The notes under the pieces are model-generated. The model saw only the letters and a program-made list of their open reading frames with translations. It searched no databases and was not told the origin of the DNA. Both the position numbers and the translations under genes were made by a program. A stretch of DNA of 64,000 nucleotides from Actinoplanes sp. SE50/110 (GTDB lineage: Bacteria > Actinomycetota > Actinomycetes > Mycobacteriales > Micromonosporaceae): positions 5,799,001-5,863,000 of the forward strand of contig NZ_LT827010.1 of NCBI RefSeq assembly GCF_900119315.1, in the 5' to 3' direction. Positions 50,122-57,646 of this stretch are shown here, in pieces. Position 1 is the stretch's first letter. Each line of letters opens with the position of its first letter.

Positions 50122-51258
50122 TCATCGGGTCACCGCGCCGGGGAGGATCGGCCGGGGCAGGACGGCCTCGACGCACCAGCCACGATCGGCGGCCGGGCCG
50201 GCCGTGCACGTGCCGCCCAGCAACTCGGCGCGCTCACGCATGCCGCTCACCCCGTACCCCGCCATCGTCCCGGACCGCAGCGGACCCGGTGCCGCGCCGT
50301 CGTCCTCGACCCGCAACCGCACCTGCGTCGCGTCCGCCGCGACCCGCACCGTGATCCGGGTCGCGCCCCGTGCGTGCCGGCGGGCGTTGGTGATCGCCTC
50401 CTGGGCGATCCGGTAGATCGCCGCCCCGATCGCCGGCGCCACCGCCCCCAGATCCGCCCCGACCTCGATGTCCACCCGCGGTCCGGCGCCCGTCGCGAGA
50501 CCGATCAGGTCGGCGAGCCGGGGCGCGTCCGGTTCGTCGGTGCGCAGGGCGCGGATCACGGTGCGCATCTCGGCCAGCGCCTCCTTGGCCTCGGTTTCGA
50601 TCAGCCGCAGGGCGTCCGCGGCCGCGTCCGGGTGGGCGGCCGAGGTGGCCAGCCCGGCCTGGGCGCGGATCGCCATCGCGGAGACGTGGTGCGCCACCGT
50701 GTCGTGCAGGTCGCGGGCGAGACGTTCACGTTCGCGCAGCCGCACCTGCTCCCTCTCCCGCGCGCGGGCGCCGGTCCGGTAGCGTACGGCCGCACCGAGT
50801 GCCAGGATCGCCCCGGCCAGCACCGTGCCACCGATCGTGTCACCGACGTCGACCTGCCCGAACGCGTACGCCAGGGCCTGTTTGCCGACGATCACGCCGA
50901 GCCCGATCGCGATCTGCCGGCCGGAGCCCCAGCGGAACAACGCATAGGGCAGCAGCAGAAGGTAGGCCAGCGAATACTCCTCCGGCGGCGCGCCGTCGGT
51001 GAGCAGCGGGGCGAGAAGCGTGGCGGTGACCATCGCGGTCACCGCGAGCAGCGGACGGCTGCGCCGGATCAGAAGCGCCGGAGCGAGGCCCGCGGCGAGC
51101 GCGACGGCGACCATCCGGTGCGGAAGATCGGGACGAAAGACCCCTTCGAGCACGGCGGCGGCCATGCAGACGGCGACCAGGAGCCCGTCCCGCCAGGACA
51201 GCGGAGGGGCGCCGGGAGGACTCGGTTCTCCCAGGAGCGAACGCAGGGGCACGGGCAC
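50122..51258 (-). CDS. Membrane histidine kinase (HisKA_3 type)
   Basis: This 378-aa kinase has about five membrane segments (residues 20-160), a basic linker (AREREQVRLRERERLARDL) and a HisKA_3 box with the phospho-His in DLHDTVAHHVSAM. HATPase motifs follow: AIYRIAQEAITNARRHA and GYGVSGMRERAELLGG. It is typical of the DesK/NarX-like kinases of actinobacteria. The GTG is leaderless-type: TACGAT lies 6 nt before it and there is no Shine-Dalgarno. It forms a two-component operon with the downstream response regulator. Confidence 0.93.
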   Translation of the reverse strand: MPVPLRSLLGEPSPPGAPPLSWRDGLLVAVCMAAAVLEGVFRPDLPHRMVAVALAAGLAPALLIRRSRPLLAVTAMVTATLLAPLLTDGAPPEEYSLAYLLLLPYALFRWGSGRQIAIGLGVIVGKQALAYAFGQVDVGDTIGGTVLAGAILALGAAVRYRTGARAREREQVRLRERERLARDLHDTVAHHVSAMAIRAQAGLATSAAHPDAAADALRLIETEAKEALAEMRTVIRALRTDEPDAPRLADLIGLATGAGPRVDIEVGADLGAVAPAIGAAIYRIAQEAITNARRHARGATRITVRVAADATQVRLRVEDDGAAPGPLRSGTMAGYGVSGMRERAELLGGTCTAGPAADRGWCVEAVLPRPILPGAVTR

Positions 51259-51264
51259 GAGCAG

Positions 51265-51270
51265 ATCGTA
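51265..51270 (-). promoter_or_regulatory. Leaderless-type -10 for the HisKA_3 kinase
   Basis: TACGAT is 6 nt before the GTG at 51258. Confidence 0.45.
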
Positions 51271-51571
51271 CGGTCGCCCGGAAGCATTGTCGTATGCCCG
51301 ATCCGGGTTGTCGGCATGTCAACGCCGAGCTGACCGCCGTCGCCACCGGAGGCAACGGGTCCCGCCCGAGCCGCGAGGCTCGCCGGCCGCCGGCCGTGAC
51401 GGCGCCATGATGGCGGAGGACGAGGGGAGGCACCGCGGGGCACTCACCGGCGAGCGAGACACGCCTGCCGATCTCCGACCGGTCGGGACGAGATTGGCCG
51501 GGCGTTGGCGGACACGCCACGAGATCGTCGCCTGGGCGACGCATGCGTCCCGTCGACTGCCTCTCGGTGAA
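51271..51571. other. Intergenic region between kinase and GDPD genes
   Basis: About 300 bp, with no gene seen. It holds the divergent promoters of the kinase (leftward) and the glycerophosphodiesterase (rightward). Confidence 0.5.
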
Positions 51572-51590
51572 TCCGGCCACCGTGGCCGGA
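51572..51590. promoter_or_regulatory. Perfect palindrome upstream of the GDPD gene
   Basis: TCCGGCCAC-C-GTGGCCGGA is a 9-bp perfect inverted repeat with a 1-nt centre, 22 nt before the GTG at 51613. It is a candidate operator or 5'-UTR hairpin. No regulator is assigned. Confidence 0.5.
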
Positions 51591-51612
51591 CCCGGGATTC
51601 CGTGGAGGAAAC

Positions 51613-52734
51613 GTGGCAGATCGCCGTCAGGTGCTGCGCTTCGGCGCGGTGGCCGCCGCCGCTCCGGCGCTGGGTGGGGCCGTCGCGAGCCCGGCGTTCG
51701 CCGGTGCGCAGCAGCACACCGGTGCCGGACACCGGCCCAGCAAGCACACCACCTCGCTGGTGGTGGGGCACCGGGGTGCCTCCGGGTACCGTCCGGAGCA
51801 CACCCTGGCCTCCTACGAGCTGGCCGCCCGGCTGGGCGCCGACTACCTGGAGCCCGACCTGGTCAGCACGAAGGACGGGGTGCTGGTCTGCCGGCACGAG
51901 CCGGAGATCGGTGGCACCACGAACGTGGCGTCGCACCCGGAGTTCGCCGACCGCAAGCGCACCATCGTCCTGGACGGGGTGAGCGTCACCGGCTGGTGGA
52001 CGCAGGACTTCACGCTGGCCGAGCTGAAGACGCTGCGCGCGGTCGAACGGCTGCCCGGCGTCCGGCAGCACAACACGCTCTTCGACTCTCGGTTCGAGGT
52101 ACCGACCTTCCAGGAGCTGCTCGACCTGCGCAAGCGGCTGTCCAGGGAGCTGGGCCGCGACCTCGGGGTCATCCCGGAGACCAAGCACCCCACGTTCTTC
52201 CGCAACCTCGGGCTGGAACTGGAGACCCCGCTCGTCAAGATCCTGCGCCGCAACGGGCTGGACCGCCGCGGCGCCAGGGTCTGGATCCAGTCCTTCGAGT
52301 CGAAGAACCTGCACGCGCTGGCCGACCGTCATCGGGTGGAGGTTCCGCTGATCTTCCTGACCAGCGCGTCCGGCACCCCGTTCAACGACTCGCGCACCTA
52401 CGCCGACTACCTGTCCCCGGCCGGCCTCGAGGAGCTGTCCGAATACGTCGACGGTGTCGGCCCGGACAAGAGCCAGATCATCCCCCGCAACGCCGACGGC
52501 ACCCTGGCCGCGCCGACCAGCCTGGTCAAGGACGCGCACCACGCCGGCCTGCAGGTGATCCCGTACACCTTCCGCGCGGAGAACCAGTTCCTGCCCGCCG
52601 AGCTGCGGGTGGGCACCGACCCGAACGCCTACGGTCGGGCGATCGACGAGCAGATCACGTTCCTGCGCACCGGCATCGACGGGCTCTTCACCGATCAGGC
52701 CGACATCGGCGTACTGGCCCGCAGCCTGGCCTGA
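51613..52734 (+). CDS. Tat-exported glycerophosphodiester phosphodiesterase
   Basis: This 373-aa enzyme hydrolyses glycerophosphodiesters (from phospholipid or teichoic acid breakdown) to alcohol and glycerol-3-phosphate outside the cell. The Tat signal has RRQVLRFG and an Ala-rich hydrophobic run. The GDPD domain has H53 (VVGHRGASGYRPEHT), E80 and D82 (DYLEPDLVSTKDGVLVCRHEP), H95 and the Glu/Lys pair in VIPETKHP. GGAGGAAAC precedes the GTG. A PiT phosphate transporter lies downstream on the other strand, hinting at shared phosphate supply. A terminator hairpin follows at 52842-52875. Confidence 0.92.
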   Translation: MADRRQVLRFGAVAAAAPALGGAVASPAFAGAQQHTGAGHRPSKHTTSLVVGHRGASGYRPEHTLASYELAARLGADYLEPDLVSTKDGVLVCRHEPEIGGTTNVASHPEFADRKRTIVLDGVSVTGWWTQDFTLAELKTLRAVERLPGVRQHNTLFDSRFEVPTFQELLDLRKRLSRELGRDLGVIPETKHPTFFRNLGLELETPLVKILRRNGLDRRGARVWIQSFESKNLHALADRHRVEVPLIFLTSASGTPFNDSRTYADYLSPAGLEELSEYVDGVGPDKSQIIPRNADGTLAAPTSLVKDAHHAGLQVIPYTFRAENQFLPAELRVGTDPNAYGRAIDEQITFLRTGIDGLFTDQADIGVLARSLA

Positions 52735-52841
52735 GGCCGGCACCGGCCGCGGTGAGGCGGCGCCGCGGTCCGGCGTCAGCTCACGGCCGGGACCGGCGCA
52801 TCGGTCTTCACTGATCCGCCGTGGGTTTCCGAGCCGTCATG

Positions 52842-52875
52842 GCGATGGCCCGGTGGTTTCCCACCGGGCCATCGC
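52842..52875. terminator. Bidirectional terminator hairpin
   Basis: A perfect 15-bp stem (52842-52856 with 52861-52875) has a TTTC loop, between the GDPD stop (52734) and the convergent small membrane protein gene (stop at 52957). Confidence 0.8.
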
Positions 52876-52956
52876 AAGCCGCCGCGAACCGTCGCTTCGA
52901 CGCGGTCACTGCTCGGGGCGATCGCTGACGGGAGCAGCCTCCCCGCGGCGTGATCG

Positions 52957-53265
52957 TTACTTCGGGACGATCGTCGGGTAGATGTGCTCGAAGCTGAGTT
53001 TGTCGCCGAAGCCGGTGGCGACGATGAAGGTCAGACCGAGCAGGACGCCGGCGATGACCACCGCGAACAGCAGGTAGCCGAGGACCGTGCCCAGCGGGTG
53101 CTTGGCGCCGGCCGTGACGCCCGACGGGCCGACCGAGGCTTCGCCCGCGCCCCAGGCGAGGGAGCGGATGCCGAGGGCGAAGAGCACCGGCAGGCCGGCG
53201 CCGAGAACCAGGCCGGCGAGCAGGACCCGCCACGCGCCGTCCAGCGCGAATCCGAGGTTGTGCAT
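52957..53265 (-). CDS. Small membrane protein downstream of the PiT gene
   Basis: This 102-aa protein has two membrane helices (VLLAGLVLGAGLPVLFALGI and LGYLLFAVVIAGVLLGLTFIV) with a Gly-rich loop between them (WGAGEASVGPSGVTAGAKHP). It lies 11 bp after the pit gene, so it is probably co-transcribed with it. Small proteins in this position occur next to pit genes in other actinobacteria; a regulatory or assembly role is possible but not shown. Confidence 0.75.
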   Translation of the reverse strand: MHNLGFALDGAWRVLLAGLVLGAGLPVLFALGIRSLAWGAGEASVGPSGVTAGAKHPLGTVLGYLLFAVVIAGVLLGLTFIVATGFGDKLSFEHIYPTIVPK

Positions 53266-53276
53266 GTCAGCTCCGC

Positions 53277-54632
53277 TCAGTTCTTCGAGGCCACGCGGCC
53301 CGGGTCGGTGGCCGCCGTCGCCGGCGAGGTCAGCGAGGCCGGGGAATCAGGAACCTTGACATCCGACGCCGGGTCCGCGCCGAGAAGGATGGCCGGCGCT
53401 TCGGGGTCGGCGGCGAGGACGACCGCGGCGTCGGCGGGGGCCGCGGGCGACGAGGTGTCCCAGTCGTCGTTGACGTTCTCCGAGGAGACGTGGTGGGCCC
53501 GGGAACGCAGCCACATCGCGACCGAGGCGGCGACCAGCAGCAGGAAGACGACGACGGCACCGGGGACGCCGCCGATCAGATGGCCGATCCACCACATCGC
53601 GGCGCCGATCACGGCGGCCGCCGGGAGGGTGATCAGCCAGGCCGCGACCATCCGGCCGGCGACCGCCCAGCGGACGGCGCCGCCGGGGCGGCCCAGGCCG
53701 GAGCCGAGGACCGAACCGGTCGCCACGTGGGTGGTGGACAGGGCGAACCCGAGCTGGCTGGACGCCAGGATGACCGCGGCCGCGCCGGACTGGGCGGCGG
53801 TGCCCTGCGGCGGGTTGATGTCCGTCAGGCCCTTGCCGAGGGTGCGGATGATCCGCCAGCCACCCAGGTAGGTGCCGAGCGCGATGGCGAGGGCGCAGGC
53901 CACCTTCACCCACAGCGGGATGTTCTTGGTGTCGTGCCAGTCACCGCTCGCGATCAGGGCGAGGGTGATCACGCCCATCGTCTTCTGCGCGTCGTTGGTG
54001 CCGTGCGCCAGGGAGACCAGCGACGCCGATCCGATCTGGCCCCACTTGAAGCCCTTCTCGGTGAACCGGGCCGCGATCCCGCCAGTGATCTTGAAGATCA
54101 GCCAGGTGCCGGCCGCGGCGACGACCGCCGCGATCACCGGGGAGAGCACGGCGGGCAGCAGTACCTTGCCGACCACGCCGTCGAGCTTCGATCCGTCGCC
54201 GTTCCAGTTCACGCCGGCCCAGCCGAGCCCGGCCACGGTCGCGCCGATCAAACCGCCGAACAGCGCGTGCGACGAACTGGACGGCAGGCCGACGAGCCAG
54301 GTCAGCAGGTTCCACACGATGCCGCCGACCAGCCCGGCCAGGATGATCAGGAGCAGTGTCGTCCCGCCGTGGGCGAGCAGCGCGGCTTTCGGCGCCCCGG
54401 ACTTGTCCTGGATCTTGACGACCGCGTTGGTGACGGTCAGGGCCACCTCGACGGAGAGGAACGCGCCGATCAGGTTCAGCACTCCGGAGAGCGCCACGGC
54501 GGTTTTGGGCCGCAGCGCCTTGGTGGCGATGGAGGTGGCCATCGCGTTCGCCGTGTCATGGAACCCGTTGGTGAAGTCGAAGGCGAGTGCCGTCACGACC
54601 ACCAGCGCGAGGATCACGGATGTTTCAGTCAC
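53277..54632 (-). CDS. pit: PiT-family low-affinity inorganic phosphate transporter
   Basis: This 451-aa carrier couples phosphate uptake to cations. It has about ten membrane helices and two PiT signatures: FDFTNGFHDTANAMATSIATKALRP near the N-terminus and LVSLAHGTNDAQKTMGVITLALI in the second half. Conserved helix segments include GLPSSSSHALFGGLIGA and ALSTTHVATGSVLGSG. After the last helix about 70 residues form a cytoplasmic tail rich in Ala, Asp and Pro. The GTG lacks a strong Shine-Dalgarno. PHO-box-like repeats lie upstream (54704-54725). Confidence 0.95.
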   Translation of the reverse strand: MTETSVILALVVVTALAFDFTNGFHDTANAMATSIATKALRPKTAVALSGVLNLIGAFLSVEVALTVTNAVVKIQDKSGAPKAALLAHGGTTLLLIILAGLVGGIVWNLLTWLVGLPSSSSHALFGGLIGATVAGLGWAGVNWNGDGSKLDGVVGKVLLPAVLSPVIAAVVAAAGTWLIFKITGGIAARFTEKGFKWGQIGSASLVSLAHGTNDAQKTMGVITLALIASGDWHDTKNIPLWVKVACALAIALGTYLGGWRIIRTLGKGLTDINPPQGTAAQSGAAAVILASSQLGFALSTTHVATGSVLGSGLGRPGGAVRWAVAGRMVAAWLITLPAAAVIGAAMWWIGHLIGGVPGAVVVFLLLVAASVAMWLRSRAHHVSSENVNDDWDTSSPAAPADAAVVLAADPEAPAILLGADPASDVKVPDSPASLTSPATAATDPGRVASKN

Positions 54633-54958
54633 GGGCTGATGGTGAACGGTCGGCCCACCCCGCTGCCAGTGGGCGAACGTAACGTGTACAAGATTCCGCG
54701 TTCGTTAACCTTCTGTTTCCCCAAATGTTGCTTTGGGTAGCGGATCTAGAACGCAGAGTATCTGTCAACAAAGGACAGATGAATATCAGTTGTCCGTTCC
54801 GGGCGCGCCAAACCCGGCAAATCACCCAGGCGGTAGAGCGGAACCACCGACTATCAATCATCCACCGTCGATGTGAACGGCCGGGCGTCGCACGGATGCG
54901 GCGCATGGGCGCCGGGAGCCACGGTAGGCCGGCGTGGCCGGCTCGCAGGTCGATGGCC
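54633..54958. other. Region upstream of pit
   Basis: About 325 bp, with no gene. It includes a relatively AT-rich stretch (54670-54800) with PHO-box-like repeats at 54704-54725. The pit promoter should be here. Confidence 0.5.
54704..54725 (+). promoter_or_regulatory. Possible PHO box upstream of pit
   Basis: Two adjacent 11-nt units, GTTAACCTTCT and GTTTCCCCAAA, match the GTTCACC-type half-site repeat used by actinobacterial PhoP with two and three changes at the conserved positions. Such boxes precede phosphate-regulated genes in Streptomyces. Their orientation is opposite to the pit gene, which weakens the call. Confidence 0.35.
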
Positions 54959-55732
54959 CTAGATCGGGATCAGGCGGGCGGCGAGCGCGACCATGGTCAG
55001 GTCGCCCTTACGCAGCTTTTCGGCGGAGTCGACCTCGCCCAGGGCTTCCAGCCGGACCGAGGAGGCGTCGATCAACGCTTCCTCGCCGTCCAGGAGGCGG
55101 CGGGCCATGCGGGCCTGGGCCGGGCTCAGCTCGGCGTACGCGCAGCGGTCCAGGGCGGCGACCGTGTCCTCGTCGAGGGTGCCGGCCATGGCGCGCTCGG
55201 TGACGACCTTGAGCAGCCAGCTGGGCCACCAGGCGTACTTGCCGATCACCTGGCCGGAGTGCAGCGCGGCGGCCGGGTCGTGGCCGGCGGCGAGGAGTTT
55301 GACGGCCAGGGTGGAGTCGAAACGTTCCAGGCGGAGGGCGGCGACGAAGGCACGAAGGATGACCTGGCTCTTCAGGAACTCCTCGGCCTCACTGGCGGCG
55401 TCGCCGGTCTTGCCCTCCAACAGGTGGATCAGGGCCTGGGCCTCGCGCAGCTCGAAACCGTCGCCGGAGCGCTCCTGGAGGCGGGCGACGGTTTCGACGA
55501 GGCGCTGTACGCCCTTGGTGGCGCGCTCGGCGAGTTCCTCGCTGGCCGGCTTGTTCAGATGCCGGACCATCACTTCGAGGGCGATCTCGGCCTCGCGGCG
55601 CAGCAGCGGCGAGGAGATCTTCGGCGCGATCTCGTCGCCCAGACTCTCTGTGAGGATGGCCAGGTCGAACTTGTCGGACGCCTGCTGGAACTGGTCCCAC
55701 CACGATGCCGGGTGCCGCTGCTGTCGAATCAC
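54959..55732 (-). CDS. Hypothetical helical protein (257 aa)
   Basis: I do not recognise this protein. It looks fully helical and cytosolic, with clusters such as LTESLGDEIAPKISSPLLRREAEIALEVMVRHLNK and ATKGVQRLVETVARLQERSGDGFELREAQALIHLLEG. A later WWPSWLLKVVTERA segment is also distinctive. The start is a GTG without a Shine-Dalgarno. A GCGTGA...TCACGC inverted repeat lies just upstream (55741-55760) and may be an operator. The gene is widely open with normal codon bias, so it is real. Confidence 0.8.
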   Translation of the reverse strand: MIRQQRHPASWWDQFQQASDKFDLAILTESLGDEIAPKISSPLLRREAEIALEVMVRHLNKPASEELAERATKGVQRLVETVARLQERSGDGFELREAQALIHLLEGKTGDAASEAEEFLKSQVILRAFVAALRLERFDSTLAVKLLAAGHDPAAALHSGQVIGKYAWWPSWLLKVVTERAMAGTLDEDTVAALDRCAYAELSPAQARMARRLLDGEEALIDASSVRLEALGEVDSAEKLRKGDLTMVALAARLIPI

Positions 55733-55740
55733 GCAACTAA

Positions 55741-55760
55741 GCGTGACCCAACGATCACGC
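55741..55760. promoter_or_regulatory. Inverted repeat upstream of the unknown gene
   Basis: GCGTGA (55741-55746) and TCACGC (55755-55760) form a 6-bp inverted repeat with 8 nt between, just before the GTG at 55732. It may be an operator. Confidence 0.35.
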
Positions 55761-55780
55761 TACGACAAGTGATTCAGATA

Positions 55781-56776
55781 TCAACCGAGAAGCGCCACAG
55801 GATTGAGGAATCCGGATTTGACCAGGGTGCGGCTCAGCGGACGGGTCAACTCGGCCAGTCGCCGGCAGCCGTCATCGCCGAGAATCCGGTAGGCCGGCTC
55901 GGCCAGCCGGTCGGTGGTGGCCTCGATCTCGGCCCGCAGAGCCCGTCCCGCCTCGGAGAGCTCGTCCCGGGTCCGCTCGCCCGTTCCCGCGGCGGCGGCA
56001 GCGGACGCCGCGGCGAACGCCGAGGCGGAAACAGCCTTGGAAGCGGAGGCGGACGGGGCGACAGCGCCGGGCGTGGAGGCGGGATCGGGCGCGGCGGCTG
56101 CGGGGGCCGCGGAGGGGCTGAGCAGACCCCGCGCGCGCAGGGCGTCGGCGGCCGCCGCCCACTGCTCCCGCTTCCAGCCGCGGGTGCCGCGCAGGAAGCG
56201 CTCCTCGATCTCGCCGCTGGCCACGTGCAGCACCACCGATTCGAGTCCGCTGATCCCGGCGCTCAGTAGGGCCGCCAGGTGCCCGTCCCCGCGGAACTCG
56301 CGGAGCAGCATCTGGGCGTGGAACAGCACCAGGTGGGGCGCGGTCGGCCAGGGCAGGCCGGCGTGCGCGGCGAACAGCGGGCGGCCGTGCGGCATGGTGG
56401 ACGCGTGCCGGGCCGCCGTGCGGGCGAGGTCGGCGGCCTCGGCGATCTCCGGGCCCGCCAGGGTTTCGGCGCCCAGACCGCGGGTGAGCGCGGCGTCGGC
56501 GATCGCCAGGCGCGTCTCGACCATCTGCTGCGGGGAGGCGACGTCCCAGGCGGCCGGCAGCACCTTGCCGATCACGGACGGATTGAAGTTGTAGAACGTG
56601 GCGGCGACCAGCTCCGGCCCGGCGGCACCCAGGGCGGCGGCGCGCAGCGCGAAATAGCCACCCATCGGATCAAGACCCAGTCGGCGGTACGCCGCGGCCG
56701 CCTCCGGCACGAAGTAGACCAGCGCGTGCAGTGGCTCGGTCACCCGCCAGGCGAGTCGGGACGGGCTCTCGGTCAC
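55781..56776 (-). CDS. SCO6745/SalK-family helical protein
   Basis: This 331-aa protein matches the SCO6745 family: PLHALVYFVPEAAAAYRRLGLDPMGGYFALRAAALGAAGPELVAATFYNFNPSVIGKVLPAAWD, and a C-terminal ELTRPLSRTLVKSGFLNP. A 50-residue Ala/Pro/Ser-rich linker (from about residue 225) separates two helical parts. The family was noted for MarR-like winged helix parts in regulators linked to antibiotic genes, but a DNA-binding role here is not proven. The GTG start overlaps the upstream unknown gene's stop (GTGA), so they are translationally coupled. Confidence 0.85.
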   Translation of the reverse strand: MTESPSRLAWRVTEPLHALVYFVPEAAAAYRRLGLDPMGGYFALRAAALGAAGPELVAATFYNFNPSVIGKVLPAAWDVASPQQMVETRLAIADAALTRGLGAETLAGPEIAEAADLARTAARHASTMPHGRPLFAAHAGLPWPTAPHLVLFHAQMLLREFRGDGHLAALLSAGISGLESVVLHVASGEIEERFLRGTRGWKREQWAAAADALRARGLLSPSAAPAAAAPDPASTPGAVAPSASASKAVSASAFAAASAAAAAGTGERTRDELSEAGRALRAEIEATTDRLAEPAYRILGDDGCRRLAELTRPLSRTLVKSGFLNPVALLG

Positions 56777-57279
56777 AGTTCCCACGGCAGCTCCTCGGCT
56801 TCGGCGACGACAGGAGCGGCGCCCGAATGGTTCGGGGCCGGTCGTCCGGACACCGTATGCCACCTGCCGGAGCGCCGGGTGGCCTCCCTGATCACCAGAT
56901 GCACGGGCAGCGGTGGCGGCGGGAACGGCCCGGTCCCCCAGCGCACCCAGATCGCCACCCGGCCGGCGGCCGCCTCGGCGAGCAGTTTGTCCACGGTTCG
57001 CTGCCGGTCCAGCCGGTCCACCTCGATCGCGATCGGCGCGGCGCCGCCCGGCCGGGCACAGGCCACGTCCAGCACGGAATTCCCGTGCAGCGGCGGCGGC
57101 ATCGGCACCACGCTCGGCGCGCGCCGATAGACGCGCCACCGCTGTGCCGCACCCCACGCCACGACCGCGTCGATGATCCGCGCCGTCGCCTCCGCCTCGG
57201 GCAGGTCGGTGAAGCTGAGCCGCTCCAGCCACGCCGTCAGCGCATGCGCCGTGAATGTGCCGTCGTCCGCCGTGTCCAT
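56773..57279 (-). CDS. Hypothetical protein coupled to the SCO6745-family gene
   Basis: This 168-aa protein is soluble, with an N-terminal helix (FTAHALTAWLERLSF) and a core VLDVACARPGGAAPIAIEVDRLDRQRTVDKLLAEAAAGRVAIWVRWG. The Asp/Glu-rich pattern (a D, then IEVD, then strand) loosely recalls restriction-endonuclease-like folds, but key spacing is not conserved, so I leave it unassigned. The start ATG follows TAGAGT at 8 nt, a leaderless-type arrangement. It overlaps the SCO6745-family gene by 4 bp (GTGA), so both are made together. Confidence 0.75.
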   Translation of the reverse strand: MDTADDGTFTAHALTAWLERLSFTDLPEAEATARIIDAVVAWGAAQRWRVYRRAPSVVPMPPPLHGNSVLDVACARPGGAAPIAIEVDRLDRQRTVDKLLAEAAAGRVAIWVRWGTGPFPPPPLPVHLVIREATRRSGRWHTVSGRPAPNHSGAAPVVAEAEELPWEL

Positions 57280-57646
57280 TCCCGGGAACTCTACTGGCGT
57301 CACCGGCGCCGACCTCTGCACGATCACCCCCCTGGTGGCAGAGCACGGCAGCCGCCGCCACGCAGCGAACCCACGGCGTGACGAAAGGCGACGCGGTAGG
57401 GCGCGCGGCGCGGGAGGGCGCGCGACGCGGTAGGGCGTGGCGGGACGGGAGGGCGTGGCGAGACGGGAGGGCGTGGCGAGACGGGAGGGCGTGGCGGGAC
57501 GGCGTATGCGGTGACCACACGCGGGTGGTAGGGCGCGGCGATTCGTCATGGACGCGCCAGCGGCCAGAATCGCCGTGCCCGGGAGCGGCGGGAGCAGCGA
57601 TCAGTTATCGGCCGCAGCGCACGACATCCGCTTGAAGAAGGTGATC
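57280..57646. other. Intergenic region with an 18-bp minisatellite
   Basis: About 367 bp between the coupled unknown gene start and the GGDEF-EAL stop. It includes the 18-bp repeats at 57433-57504 and no believable gene. Confidence 0.6.
57433..57504. repeat. 18-bp tandem repeat, four units
   Basis: Four units of GGGCGTGGCGGGACGGGA or GGGCGTGGCGAGACGGGA (57433-57450, 57451-57468, 57469-57486, 57487-57504), the last diverged at its end. A related but less regular GGCGCG/ACGCGG repeat precedes it from about 57395. Non-coding. Confidence 0.9.
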
